A DNA stretch of 64,000 nucleotides from Streptomyces sp. Tue 6430 (GCA_021568835.1 JAKGSH010000010.1:5332001-5396000); one strand, 5' to 3'; positions 51,619-61,857 are shown, counted from the first letter of the stretch. Notes: a model not told the origin generated them from the sequence alone. Program-made: numbers and translations.

Positions 51619-52470
51619 ATGTCGCAGCGACGCGTCGTCACCGGCCGCAGCCAGGAACCCCGTCAGCGGTTCGCCGAGGAACTGCGGACGCTACGGGCGG
51701 GGAGCGGGACGAGCCTGCGCGCGCTCGGTGAACGGCTCGGCTGGGACTGGTCGTTGTTCGGCAAGATGGAGAAGGGCGAGACGCTCGGCAGCCCAGAGGT
51801 CGTCCAGGCCCTCGACACGCACTACGGCACACCGGGACTGCTGCTCGCACTCTGGGAGTTGGCGGCCGGGGACCACACTCAGTTCCGCGAGCGGTACCGG
51901 CGCTACATGGCGCTGGAGGCGAAGGCGGTGAGCCTGTGGCACTTCGCGGTGAGCGTGCTGCCGGGCCTGCTCCAGACACCGGGGTACGCGCGGGAGGTCC
52001 TGGCGGCGGGCGGTCTCAAGGGCAAGGAGCTCGAGCAGCAGGTCGAGGCGAGGATGGGGCGGCGGGAGGTGCTGGAGGGGGAGGACGCGCCCCGGTTCCG
52101 GACGATCCTCTCCGAGGCGGTTCTGCGGACGGCGTTGCTGGACACCTCCGAGTGGCGGGGGCAGTTGGAGCACCTCGCGGAGGTGGCGGAGCGCCGCAAC
52201 ATCGCCGTTCAGGTGCTGCCCTTCAGCGCCGGCCCCTACGGACTCGACAGCACCGACGTGTGGTTCCTGCGCCTGCCGCAGCAGCGCACGGTGGCCTACA
52301 CGGAGAACGCGCACCGGGGTGACCTGATCGAGGACGAGGCGGCGGTCGAGAAGCTGCAAGCCGCTTACGATGCAGTCCGTGACCTGGCACTGACCCGGGC
52401 CGAGTCGCTGAAGTTCATCCGGCGTCTGTTGGAGGAAGTACCGTGCGATCCATCGACCTTGGCAACGTGA
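51619..52470 (+). CDS. XRE-family helix-turn-helix regulator with DUF5753 (Scr1-type)
   Basis: The protein has 283 residues, with ATG at 51619 after GGAGGGAG. The N-terminal helix-turn-helix reads TSLRALGERLGWDWSLFGKM EKGE. From about residue 95 the DUF5753 region is typical: AVSLWHFAVSVLPGLLQTPG YAREVL, FRTILSEAVLRTALL, RRNIAVQVLPFSAGPYGLDS and VAYTENAHRGDLIEDE. These actinobacterial regulators work with a small DUF397 partner, present here as the overlapping next gene. Confidence 0.92.
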   Translation: MSQRRVVTGRSQEPRQRFAEELRTLRAGSGTSLRALGERLGWDWSLFGKMEKGETLGSPEVVQALDTHYGTPGLLLALWELAAGDHTQFRERYRRYMALEAKAVSLWHFAVSVLPGLLQTPGYAREVLAAGGLKGKELEQQVEARMGRREVLEGEDAPRFRTILSEAVLRTALLDTSEWRGQLEHLAEVAERRNIAVQVLPFSAGPYGLDSTDVWFLRLPQQRTVAYTENAHRGDLIEDEAAVEKLQAAYDAVRDLALTRAESLKFIRRLLEEVPCDPSTLAT

Positions 52471-52655
52471 CGTGGCGCAAGAGTTCCTACAGCAACTCGG
52501 ACGGCGGCGCATGCCTCGAGCTCTCCCCCGACTTCGCCACCGCCGCCGTCCCGATACGGGACAGCAAGGTCCCGCACGGCCCGGTGCTGGTGTTCCCGGC
52601 CGCAGGCTGGGCCTCCTTCGTCTCGGCCGTCAAGGACGGGCGGCTGAGCGGGTGA
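52443..52655 (+). CDS. DUF397 domain protein
   Basis: The protein has 70 residues and shows the DUF397 pattern: VTWRKSSYSNSDGGACLEL near the start, then VPIRDSKVPHGPVLVFPAAG and W-x-x-F. It overlaps the XRE gene by 28 bases. In known pairs the small protein binds the regulator and modulates developmental or stress genes. Confidence 0.93.
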   Translation: MRSIDLGNVTWRKSSYSNSDGGACLELSPDFATAAVPIRDSKVPHGPVLVFPAAGWASFVSAVKDGRLSG

Positions 52656-52662
52656 ACCCGTC

Positions 52663-53241
52663 GTGAGCCCACCCACGCTGGCCGTGGTGAGCGGGGGCCC
52701 CGGCACGGGGAAGACCACGCTGGCCCACGCCCTCGCACGGGAGCTGGGCTGCCCCGCGATCGTCCGGGACGAGATCAAGCAGGGCCTGGTCATGTCCACC
52801 CCCGGCTACCGGGGCGGCGGCGACGACCCGCTGAACCGCCCCGCGCTGGAGGCGTTCTTCGGTGTGCTGGAGGTGATGCTCCGGGCCGGGGTGACGACCG
52901 TGGCCGAGGCCGCCTACCAGGACCGGCTGTGGCGGCCGCACCTGGAACCCCTCACGGACCTCGCCCGGATCCGCGTCGTCCGCTGCGTCACGCCTGCCGG
53001 GATCGCGCACGGGCGCATCGTCCGACGGGTCGAGGAGGACGCCCACCGGGCCGCACACGGCGACCGCGACCTGCTCGACAGGATCGCGGCCGGCGAGCAC
53101 TCGCTGGAGTCCTTCGTGCCGATCTCCCTCGACGTCCCCACCCTGACGGTGGACACCTCCGGCGGTTACGCCCCGAGCCTGCGGAGCATCGCCGCGTTCG
53201 TACGGGCGGCCGCGCCGGACGGGAGCCGCGATCCCGGTTGA
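52663..53241 (+). CDS. P-loop kinase-like ATPase (AAA_33 / zeta-toxin-like fold)
   Basis: The protein has 192 residues, GTG start. Walker A is GGPGTGKTTLAHALA near residue 11. Downstream DEIKQGL and VTTVAEAAYQDRLW (strand with acidic end) fit predicted small-molecule kinases, and RRVEEDAHRAAH looks like the mobile lid. The substrate is unknown. It lies eight bases after the DUF397 gene, so it is probably co-transcribed, and ends 16 bases from a convergent gene. Confidence 0.8.
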   Translation: MSPPTLAVVSGGPGTGKTTLAHALARELGCPAIVRDEIKQGLVMSTPGYRGGGDDPLNRPALEAFFGVLEVMLRAGVTTVAEAAYQDRLWRPHLEPLTDLARIRVVRCVTPAGIAHGRIVRRVEEDAHRAAHGDRDLLDRIAAGEHSLESFVPISLDVPTLTVDTSGGYAPSLRSIAAFVRAAAPDGSRDPG

Positions 53242-53257
53242 GCCCGGTGCGACCGGA

Positions 53258-54043
53258 CTATTCGAGTTCCGTCGCGCGCCTCTCGAGGTCCTGGGCGAAG
53301 GTGTCCCAGTCGGGTCCGAAGCACAGCAGGTCCGCTGCTGCTTCCCGGAGCAGCCGAGGGTCGTCGGGGCGTTGCAGGCAGGCCAGGCGGTAGGCGAGGT
53401 TCCGGGCCCAGGGCGGCAGGGCCGTCCAGTCCTCGGCGAGGACGTCACGGAGCATGGCGAGGATCTCGTCGGCCGTCGCGAAGGTGAGCTTCTCGACGAA
53501 CTCACGAGCCGCCTCGTTGACCTGCCGGCTGTCGGCGCCGTCGATCGCCCGGCCGAGGTTCCTGGCCGCGGCGGCCGGCCCGGGCATGTCTCGTCCCTCC
53601 TGACGGACGGGGAACTCGTGCACCACCACCCAGTAGTCGATCTCCTCGACCGAGACGGCGCACAGCCGGCGGCCCTCGACCGACGCGGCCATGAATTCGG
53701 GTGAGCCCGTCACTTCGGAGACGCGGGACGGGAGGTTCTCGCCGCCCCGGTCCTTGACGCGGATCCAGCCGACCCAGCTCCCGCCCGGCATGGGCGGCAG
53801 GACGAGGAACTCGCCGTCCTCCGTGCGCAGTGAGGCTTGCGCCGCGTGGTGATGCCACGCCGCGTCCAGTTCGCCGGCGGCGTGCGGGGTGCCGGCGGGG
53901 ACCGTGGCGACCGGCCCGACCTCGAATCCGTTGACCGCGTGGAGGGCGGCATCCACGGGTGGGCCGCCTTGCGCCACCCCTCCCGTCACCTCGAGCCCAC
54001 AGCGCTCGAGCAGCCGTACGGCGGCTTCCCGGTCGGTCGTCAT
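53258..54043 (-). CDS. Hypothetical protein at the end of the toxin-immunity cassette
   Basis: The protein has 261 residues. The ATG at 54043 overlaps the stop of the upstream remnant (ATGA), which fixes the start. The first half is beta-rich (LRTEDGEFLVLPPMPGGSWVGWIRVKD, IDYWVVVHEFPV); the second half is helical (EFVEKLTFATADEILAMLRD, LAYRLACLQRPDDPRLLREA). No signal peptide or membrane segment. An immunity role is suggested only by its place after the RHS toxin; I do not recognise the family. Confidence 0.7.
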   Translation of the reverse strand: MTTDREAAVRLLERCGLEVTGGVAQGGPPVDAALHAVNGFEVGPVATVPAGTPHAAGELDAAWHHHAAQASLRTEDGEFLVLPPMPGGSWVGWIRVKDRGGENLPSRVSEVTGSPEFMAASVEGRRLCAVSVEEIDYWVVVHEFPVRQEGRDMPGPAAAARNLGRAIDGADSRQVNEAAREFVEKLTFATADEILAMLRDVLAEDWTALPPWARNLAYRLACLQRPDDPRLLREAAADLLCFGPDWDTFAQDLERRATELE

Positions 54044-54370
54044 CGGTTCCCGTGGTCCTCGGCGTAGATGGCGATCAGTTCGAGCAGGGCGTCGGCACGG
54101 TGCCGGTCCTCGCGGCTCCACCAACGATCACTCCTCCAGCAGATCATCGACGTAGCCCCGCAACTGAGGAGGAAGACCGGCGAGGGGGATCTCACGCAGT
54201 GGGGAAAGCGTGCCGAGGCCGACGTGGCCGGTGGAGGCGAGCTCGACGAGGGCGTGCAACTCGGCTTCCAGGGCGGCGTTGCTCCCTTCGGAGACGGCAG
54301 CGGCCCACGTCCGGCTCCTTCTTTCCCCGCACAGTGACCAGTGACCCGGATGCCGGGTACTCCGGCGATT
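54040..54370 (-). pseudogene. Truncated relative of the 284-residue cassette gene
   Basis: Reading minus, an open stretch without a start encodes SEGSNAALEAELHALVELAS...GYVDDLLEE and stops at 54128-54130. In another frame SREDRHRADALLELIAIYAE DHG continues to the TGA at 54040. The latter resembles DQHEDRHRAAALRSLIAAMVQDYG at the end of the gene at 54387, and both follow VDDLL. This looks like a 5'-truncated, frameshifted copy. The frame change here is in the opposite sense to the other breaks in the window, so it is likelier to be real decay. Confidence 0.5.
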
Positions 54371-54386
54371 TCATGGGCCCGGGCCC

Positions 54387-55241
54387 TCAACTCCCGTAGT
54401 CCTGGACCATAGCGGCGATGAGTGATCGCAGGGCCGCGGCACGGTGGCGGTCCTCGTGCTGGTCCCGCAGGGACTCGTCGGCGGCCCGGAGCCGGGCCAG
54501 GGCGTTCGGCTCGCCGTCCAGCAGGTCGTCGACGACCGGCTGTGTGACCAGGTCCAGGCACTCGGCGAGCAACCGACGGGTGGCCGGCGACGGCGGCGCG
54601 GGGTCCGGGTCGGCGTACGCCAGGGTGAGGTGGCGCGCGGGGTCGCTGAGGCTCCAGCCGACGACGGCGCCGCGCTGGACGAGGAGCACCACGTCGGGGG
54701 CGATGCCGATGCAGGCGTCCACCGGTTCTTCCAGCACGTCGAGATCGCGCAGGGAGACCAGTACGGCGTCCCCGGGAGAGCGGCACAGCACCGTGCACGT
54801 CTCGTGCCGGAAGTCCCGGACCTCGTCCGCACGGAGCCCGCCCGGCCGTACCGCGGGCAGGACGGGGAGGCGGGTGGAGGTTTCGGCGGCCGCGGACACG
54901 TACGGCAGCTGGAGCTCGGCCCCGACCAGCTTCCGGCTGTCCGGGTCGAACCGCAGGACGTCAGGCGTGTCCCACAGCCAGTCCTGGCTGCCGAAGGTGT
55001 CCGCGAGGAACCGCACACGCTCCGCCGCGTCCGCGTACGGCGCGACGTTCACGGAATCGCCCGTGAAGCGGGGAACGCGAGACAGCGGATCGTCCGTCAC
55101 CGTGGCAGGCCAGTCGCAGCCGAAGGCCAGTCGCGTAGTCGGCTCCGCGAATTCGGGGGACGTCAATTCGGAACACCTGTCGTCATGGGGACGGAAGCGG
55201 AAATCGGGCCGGTCATCGGTGAAGGTCGATCGCACCGTCAT
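54387..55241 (-). CDS. Hypothetical cassette protein, putative immunity factor
   Basis: The protein has 284 residues, with ATG at 55241; the ribosome site is weak. It is cytoplasmic in character, mixed alpha/beta, with FGSQDWLWDTPDVLRFDPDS RKLVGAEL in the middle and a helical C-terminus. It follows the colicin D-type immunity gene by 48 bases in the same direction and has a decayed relative next to it. Arrays of extra immunity genes behind an RHS toxin are common in polymorphic toxin loci, hence the tentative call. Confidence 0.65.
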   Translation of the reverse strand: MTVRSTFTDDRPDFRFRPHDDRCSELTSPEFAEPTTRLAFGCDWPATVTDDPLSRVPRFTGDSVNVAPYADAAERVRFLADTFGSQDWLWDTPDVLRFDPDSRKLVGAELQLPYVSAAAETSTRLPVLPAVRPGGLRADEVRDFRHETCTVLCRSPGDAVLVSLRDLDVLEEPVDACIGIAPDVVLLVQRGAVVGWSLSDPARHLTLAYADPDPAPPSPATRRLLAECLDLVTQPVVDDLLDGEPNALARLRAADESLRDQHEDRHRAAALRSLIAAMVQDYGS

Positions 55242-55289
55242 GGCCGGTTTGTCCGACCAGTACCGACGTGTACTCGGGCCGGGAAGCTT

Positions 55290-56090
55290 TCACTGTCCGG
55301 TCCGGTCGGCTTCCCGGCGACGGAACGTCCCCCAGGCCGCGGTTACGGCTGTCTGGAGTCCGGCGTCGTCGAGGTCGCCGGGTTCGGCGAGGCCGGGGTC
55401 GACCGAGTAGTCCTCGAGGATCATGAACACCTCGTCGAAGAGATCGCCGAGGGCCCCCTGGATCCTTTCCCCGTTCGCCTGGGAAGCACGCCGGGCCTCC
55501 CACCAGCCGCGCGCGAACTCCGGTGCGCCACAGTTCTCCTCGGTGAATGCGTCCAGCAACGCCAGTTGCTGGGCCGCCGCACTGGCCCGGTCGACCTCGT
55601 CGGCGCATGACCAGGCCTTGTGGCCCGGTGGGTGGGCGGCTGCCACGGACAGCAGTGAGGGGTGGCGGTCCTGGAGGTTGTGCGCATAACGGCCGAAGCG
55701 TGCACGTGCGGTGTCAGTGCCTTCGCCGACGGCCGAGCTCATGAAAGCGGCGGTTCCTGCGATCAGCGCGTAGCCGTTTTCCGGAAACAGGACGGCTCCC
55801 TGCGCGTCAGGGGTGCGCAGCAGGCAGGGCGGACGGAGGCCCGTCCAGTCCGCGTCGACGGGTAGCCGGGATGTCACCCGGGGGGTCTCGGCGAGGTTCG
55901 TCGTGAGAAGATGCGAGGCCCCGACAGCACGGGTACCGGCTGTGATGCGGCGGGCCAACGCCGGGTCGACCTGAGCGCCTACGGGCACCGGGACCACGGA
56001 CTTCTCCCGCAGCCAGGACGTAGTGAACGCGCCGTCCGCATCGAGCACGTTCCCCAGGTCCGATGACTCTTCGTATTGTGCTTCGGTCAC
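55290..56090 (-). CDS. Colicin D-type immunity domain protein, cognate to the RHS toxin
   Basis: The protein has 266 residues from the GTG at 56090, whose GTGA overlaps the toxin stop; an in-frame GTG lies at 56093. The C-terminal 90 residues (FARGWWEARRASQANGERIQ, LGDLFDEVFMILEDYSVDPG, LDDAGLQTAV) match the helical colicin D immunity family pattern, in which an acidic protein blocks the tRNase active site. Position directly after a colicin D-like domain supports this. The N-terminal 150 residues are an extra domain that I do not recognise. Confidence 0.8.
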   Translation of the reverse strand: MTEAQYEESSDLGNVLDADGAFTTSWLREKSVVPVPVGAQVDPALARRITAGTRAVGASHLLTTNLAETPRVTSRLPVDADWTGLRPPCLLRTPDAQGAVLFPENGYALIAGTAAFMSSAVGEGTDTARARFGRYAHNLQDRHPSLLSVAAAHPPGHKAWSCADEVDRASAAAQQLALLDAFTEENCGAPEFARGWWEARRASQANGERIQGALGDLFDEVFMILEDYSVDPGLAEPGDLDDAGLQTAVTAAWGTFRRREADRTGQ

Positions 56091-59000
56091 CACAGAAACC
56101 CCTTGTCGATGATTCCCTGGAACTGTTTGTCACCCAATTTCCAGGCAGACCAGAATCTACCATCTGCATGCAGCATGACCATTTTCTGGGATGCGGGATC
56201 GATGAATCCGACTGCGGGACCTTGATTTCTGTAATCGAACCGGTAGATTTTCGTTCCGTCTGCTGTCATGTGCTCACGCATGGCCTCTTCGAAGCGTTGC
56301 AGGTTCGCCTTGTTCAGGTTGCCGGGGTTGTCGAGGAAGTCATCTGCGTGGGCGTGGAACTTCTTGCTCATCACCTTCTGGCTGGAGAAATCAGCCTTGT
56401 CCGCCCACGCGCCGCGAGGGCATGGGGCGAGCCCCAGCGGGTCCGTCCAGGCGAGCGGGTTCTCCACGTACGCGACGGGGTTCGGGCGGGGGCCAGGCCC
56501 AGCGGGTCCGGGGAGGTGTAGCGGCCGGTCTCGGGGTCGTAGTGACGGAACAGGTTGTAGTGGAGGCCGGTCTCGGGGTCGTAGTACTGGCCGGGGAAAC
56601 GCAGCGGGGTGTAGGCGCTGCTGTCGCGGGACCAGGCCGTGGTGCCCCAGAGCGTGCTGCGGGTGCGCCAGGCGATCTCGCCCGTCTCGTCGACGAGTTC
56701 GGTCGGCGTGCCCACCAGGTCGGTGGCGATGGCGAAGAACCGCCGGTCGATCTCCTCCTGGCGGTCGTCGGCCGTCAGGAGGCGCTCGGTCTGGGCCAGG
56801 GGGACGACGTCGCGGTGGTCCCAGGTGAGGGCGACCGTGTGCGGGGCGTCCGGCTGGTGGCCGGTCTGCTCGCACAGGGTGAGGCCGTCCCAGGTGAACC
56901 GGACCTCCTCGACCACGCTCTCGCCGTCGGCCGCCAGACGCTGTTTCGCGGTGCGGCGGCCGAGCGGGTCGTAGCGATACCTCCACCGCGTCCCGTCGGG
57001 GGTGGTGACGGAGGTGAGGCGGTTCTCCGTGTCCCACGTATAGCGCCAGGTGTCCGGCTTGCGGGAGAGGCGGGTCTTCTGCCGCAGGACGACCCGGCCG
57101 AGGGCGTCGTACTCGAAGCGGACGTCCCCGGCACGGGTGAGGGTGGTGCCGGTGTAGGCGCGCGGTCCGGTGGCCTCGCGGCCGGGGTGGCCGGAGGGCC
57201 AGGACGCGGAGGTCTGGTTGCCGGCGTCGTCGTAGGCGTACCGTTCCGTCCAGCCGCGCGCGTGGACGGCGGTGACGCGGCCCACCCGGTCGAGGTCGAA
57301 GGTGCGCGAGCCCGACAGCCGGTCCGTGACGGAGGTCAGGCGGCCGTCGGCGCGGTAGGAGTAGGCGCGGCTGTTGACGTCGCGTCCGCCGGCGGTGATG
57401 TGCTGCGAGGCGAGCCGTCCGGCCTCGTCCCAGGCGGAGGCCATGGTGATCGCGTCGCCGAAGACGCGGGCGAGCTCCCGGCCTGCGGTGTCGTGGGTGA
57501 AGTCGATCCGGTGGCCGCCGCTGGTCAGGCGCTGCGGCAGTCCGTCGGTGCCGTAGGAGTAGGTGGTGACGTGGCCGGTGGGTGTGGTGCGGCGGGTACG
57601 TCGGCCCTGGGCGTCGTACGCGTACAGGACCGCGCGGCCGTCGACGAGTTCCGTCTTGGTGAGCCCGCGGCGGTCGTACTGGTAGCGCAGTTCACCGTCC
57701 GGCCCCGTCGCCTCCACGAGGCGGCCCGCCCGGTCGTACGCGTAGTGCGTCACGCGGCCGTCGACGTCCTTGCGGACGACCTGGCCGAGTGGGTCGCGCT
57801 CGAACGAGACGGTTCCGCCGAGCGCGTCGACGCGGGCGGCGAGCCGGCCCGCGGCGTCCGTCCGGTAGGTCAGGGTGCGGCCGTCGAAGTCGGTCTCGGA
57901 GATGACGTTACCGGCGGCGTCGTAGGTGTAGGTCCAGGTCAGACCCTGCGGATCGGTCACGCGGGTGAGGCGCAGGCCGGCGTCGTGCTCGAACTCGTAC
58001 CGGGCGCCGTCGGGCCGCGTGCGGGCGACCGGCAGGTCGAAGTGGGTGTACTCGAACCGGGAGACGCCGCCGGACGCGTCGATGTGGGTGAGGCAGTTGC
58101 CCTCGCCGTCGTAGGTCCACGACTCCGTGGCGCCGTCGGGACCGGTGCGTCGGGCGAGCTGCCCGTCCGCGTGCCACTCCAGCAGGGTGACGCCGCCCGT
58201 CGGGTCGGTGACCCGGACCGGCCTGCCGAGGCCGTCCCGCTCCGTGCGGGTGACGGCGCCGCCGGGACCGGTCACCTCCACGGGCAGCCCGGCCGCGTCG
58301 CACACCACACGGGTCGTCGCTCCGAGGGCGTCGGTGACGGAGGTGAGCCGGCCGGCGGCATCGTAGGTGCAGCGGGTGGTGGAGCCGGCCTGGTCGGTGA
58401 CCGCCGTGCGGTTGCCGCGTTCGTCGTACGCGTGGACCATGCGGGTGCCGTCCGGCCCGACGACCTCCACCGGCAGGCCGAACGGGCCTCGCACGGTGCG
58501 CAGTTCGCTTCCGTCGGGGCGGGTGGCGGAGACGACCCGGCCGGCGTCGTCGTAGGCGAAGACGGTGGTGAGGCCCAGCGGGTCCGTGCGGCTCAGGACG
58601 TTCCCGCGGGCGTCGTAGCGGAAGCGGGTGGTGTGGCCGAGGGGGTCGGTGGTGGCGATCACCCGGGAGTGCCGGTCGACGAGGTGGCGGGTCGCGTGGC
58701 CGTCGGCCGTGGTGAGGGTGGTGGTGCGGTGGCCGGTCTCGGGGTCGGGTCCGGTGTAGGTGAGGGTGATCTGGACGTGGCCGGCCTCGCCGCCTTCGGC
58801 GACGACGCGGTCGTGGTCGTCGTAGAGGTAGTCGTAGCGGCTGCCGCCTGAGTCGATCCAGGCGATGACGCGGCGGCGGTCGTCGTAGAGGAAGGTGGTG
58901 GTGGCGCCGGAGGGTTTGGTGACGGTGGTCAGGTCGCCGTCCCGGTAGCCGTACGACATCAGGGGCAGGTCCGTGCCGTCCGCGCCCGCGCCGGCCAGGG

Positions 59001-60761
59001 ACAGGGCGGTGACCAGGCCGTCGGCGGTGGTCAGCCGCACCCGGTGGCCCGCCGAGTGGACCAGGGCCAGCGGCAGGCCGTCCTCGGCGCGGTCGACGGT
59101 GACCGTGTGGCCGTTGCGTTCGGTGAGGGTGGACAGCCAGGCGGTGCCGTCGTCGCCCGGTCCGGTGCCGGGCGGGGCGGTGAAGCGGCGGACCAGGCCG
59201 CTGTCGGGGTCGGTGAGGGTGTAGTCGCCGTCGGTCTCGCGGGCCAGCACCGTGCGGGCCCGGCCCGATTCCGGCGAGGTGGGCACGCCGGGGACCGGGT
59301 GCGGGTACGGGACCAGCAGTCCGTCGGCGGTGACGTGCAGGACGCCGACGGCGTCGACCTGGAGGCGCTCGTCGACGGTGGACGTCCACGCGGGCCCAGG
59401 AAGCGGCCGGCCGCGCAGCCGGACTCGGTGCGGCGGGTGAACGCCAGCGGCAGGACGCCGGGGATCTCCAGATCGGTCTGGGGCAGGAACATCCGGCCCG
59501 AGGCGAGGTCGACGGGGTCGGTGCCGTCGGTGGTGCGCTCGCCGTCGGGGCGGTTGTGCGTGCCGTCCGGGGCGTCGTCGACCAGCCTGCGCAGCCGCGC
59601 GGCGTCGGCGGCCTCCTCGGCGACGCGGATGCCCTTCACCGCGGCGCCGCCGCCACCGGTCGCCGCGGTCAGCGCCAGGTCAGGGATGAGCCGGCCGAAG
59701 CCCTCGGCCGGGTCCTTCATGAAGTCGCCGATCATCTGCTTGCCGGTGCCGACGGGGTCGTTGACGGCGACCACCAGACCCGCGGCCAGACTGTTCAGCG
59801 ACGTGGCGTACTCGGCCGGGTGCGTGATGTTGTACGGGTCCGTCGGGTTGACGCTGCGCACGAAGTTGAGCAGCCCGGCGGTGCCCTTGATGATGCCGCC
59901 GCCGACGTGGTCGCCCATGATCTGCAGTTCCTGGACCCCGTCGCCCAGCTGCTCGGCGTACGACGGCTTCTTCGGGGCCATGTCGCGGGCGGCGCGCACC
60001 GCCGCGCGGGCGGTCTCCGCCGCCGAGTTCCGCTGCGTGCGGGCCTCGGCGAGGATGTCCTGGGCCTCCTTCATCAGCTTCTTGCCGGGGTCGTCGAACG
60101 TCGAGGCGGGCTTGGGCGGCAGCGAGGACGGGTCGCGCTTGTCCGCGGGCTGCGCGTTGAGGCGGTCGACGGCGCCGTTGTAGTCGTCGATCTTCTTGCG
60201 GTGGGCGTCGGCGGCGTCCTCGGAGGCCTTGACGCCCTCCTTCCACTTGTCGATCGCCGTCTGCGCCTGCCCCTGCGCCCAGGTGACGGTGTCGGCGAAC
60301 GCGTCCAGCGCGCCGACCGCCTTCGCGCAGGCGTCGGCGGCGTCGTACCACTTGGGCGGCTGGGTGCTCACCGCGGTGCGCAGCGCGTCGGCCGTCTCAC
60401 CCTTGAGCCGGGCCGGGTCCATGCCCTTGAGGCCGTCGCCGGTGTTGTCGAAGGCCGTCTGGAAGGCACGGAGCTTCTCGGCGGTGGCGGTGATCTTGCC
60501 GGGGCTGCCGTAGACCAGCTTGGTCTTGTCCTCGGTCTGCCCGAGGTCCATCTCGTCGACCTCGGCGCCCAGCCGGTTCGCCACCGAACGGGACTGCTCG
60601 CGCACCCAGTCCGCGCCGGACTCCCAGCCGGCGTCGTCCAGCCGGTCGGCGGTCCAGTTGCCCGCGTCCTCGACCCGGTTGCCGACCCACTCGACGCCGT
60701 CCTCGACCACGTCCTCGACGGAGTCGGGCGTGATGTCACTGATGAAGTCGCCGATACCCAT
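56087..60761 (-). CDS. T7SS-exported RHS-repeat toxin with C-terminal colicin D-like tRNase; two apparent frameshifts
   Basis: Restored length is about 1,558 residues. The N-terminus (MGIGDFISDITPDSVEDVVE...) with helical YGSPGKITATAEKLRAFQTA and KWYDAADACAKAVGALDAFA is a putative T7SS targeting region. DUF6531-type DPVDLASGRMFLPQTDLEIP follows, then many YD/RHS repeats (YDAAGRLTSVTDALGATTR-like) and the core closure RFPGQYYDPETGLHYN and DPLGLAP. The last 105 residues (KKFHAHADDFLDNPGNLNKA, then YRFDYRNQGPAVGFIDPASQ, then WSAWKLGDKQ) resemble the colicin D anticodon nuclease, which cuts tRNA-Arg. Missing bases at 59392-59394 and 56489-56493 restore one frame. WXG-type and SseB-like genes precede it; immunity follows. 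Confidence 0.88.
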
Positions 60762-60763
60762 GG

Positions 60764-61420
60764 TCAGTTCCCCCCGGGCTCACCCTGCTGCTGTTCCTGC
60801 CGGGCGCGTTCCTCCGGCGACGGGCCGAAGGTGTCGTCCAGCGCCTGGTCCCACTGGTCGTCGGAGATGCCGAACGCGTCGTTGAGGATCTCCGACTGCT
60901 GCCCGCCCCGGCCCTCGGTGAGGACGGTGCGGCCGGTGTCCTTCCAGGTCTGCCCCATCTCCTCGCCGGCCTTGTCGAACGACTCGGCACTCCAGTCGGG
61001 GTCCAGGTAGTCCGGCGTGAAGATGTCGCCCCAGTCCTGCCGGGCGATCTCCTCCTCGCTCGCGTGCGGGTTCCCGCCGAACAGGGAGTTGGCGCCCACC
61101 TTGAGGGTGCCCGCGACGTACTGGTCGTGCTCCCACAGGGTGCCCGCCGCCAGGCCGAGGCGGTTCGCGAGCTCGCTCGCGTCCTGCACCAGCGCGCGCA
61201 CGCCCCACTCCCAGCGCTCGCAGAAGTCCTCGAAGTCGACCGAGAGACCGTGGTGCCCGGCCTCCATCCCGGTCATCGCCAGCTCCGAGAAGCCCTTGCC
61301 CATGATCGAGCCGGTGGCGCCGCCGAGGTCGCCGAGCTGGTCGATCGTCGCGCCCACGCCCTGCGTGAACTTGGCGACGGACGCCTTGTCGAGGTTGATG
61401 TCCGTACCGTCACCGCTCAT
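60764..61420 (-). CDS. WXG-type helical partner of the RHS toxin
   Basis: The protein has 218 residues. It contains SVDFEDFCERWEWGVRALVQ (W-E-W-G turn between helices) and an acidic C-terminal half with several Trp residues (PDWSAESFDKAGEEMGQTW). The ATG overlaps the upstream TGA, and the stop lies three bases before the toxin start, so all three genes form one operon. By analogy with other T7SS toxins it should bind the toxin N-terminus and assist export. Confidence 0.78.
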   Translation of the reverse strand: MSGDGTDINLDKASVAKFTQGVGATIDQLGDLGGATGSIMGKGFSELAMTGMEAGHHGLSVDFEDFCERWEWGVRALVQDASELANRLGLAAGTLWEHDQYVAGTLKVGANSLFGGNPHASEEEIARQDWGDIFTPDYLDPDWSAESFDKAGEEMGQTWKDTGRTVLTEGRGGQQSEILNDAFGISDDQWDQALDDTFGPSPEERARQEQQQGEPGGN

Positions 61421-61857
61421 GACCGCGGCCCCCGTTCCGTCTCAGGTCCCGTCGGACGTCCCGCCGTACCGGCGTCGACGGCGACCGCGTCCGGGACGAT
61501 GCCGACGACCGGCGGGAAGAACATCGACCCGTCCTCGGTGGCGATGTCGACCGCGAGGCCGGCGGGCTCGTCCAGCGTGGGCACGATCTCGTCGACGATG
61601 CGCGCGCCCAGCAGCGCCGCGTACTCCATCGGCCGGTCACCGGGCCCGTGCCGCAGGGCGAACCGGGCCAGTGCCGTCTCGTCGGTGAACCCGCAGATCC
61701 ACCGCACCCCGCCCGAACGCACCGACCACAGACCCCCGTCGACCAGCGGCACCAGGAGCACCGAGCGCCGCATCTCCCCGACCAGGGCACGGGGGTCGTC
61801 CCCGCCACTTCTCCGCTCGGCGATCCGCTCGGCGAGCGCCGTCCCGGGCTGCTGCAC
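61417..61857 (-). CDS. SseB-like protein heading the RHS toxin operon
   Basis: The protein has 146 residues from the GTG at 61857, set by GGGAGGA upstream. The pattern RSVLLVPLVDGGLWSVRSGG, WICGFTDETALARFAL and GLAVDIATEDGSMFFPPVVG fits the SseB N-terminal-like domain found in several actinobacterial T7SS-linked proteins. It is cytoplasmic. A role as chaperone or secretion accessory is inferred. Confidence 0.72.
   Translation of the reverse strand: MQQPGTALAERIAERRSGGDDPRALVGEMRRSVLLVPLVDGGLWSVRSGGVRWICGFTDETALARFALRHGPGDRPMEYAALLGARIVDEIVPTLDEPAGLAVDIATEDGSMFFPPVVGIVPDAVAVDAGTAGRPTGPETERGPRS

Noticed and set aside
54040..54370. Frame change in the cassette remnant as another run error
   Set aside because: The shift is in the opposite sense to all the others and the 5' part lacks a start, so real decay is likelier.
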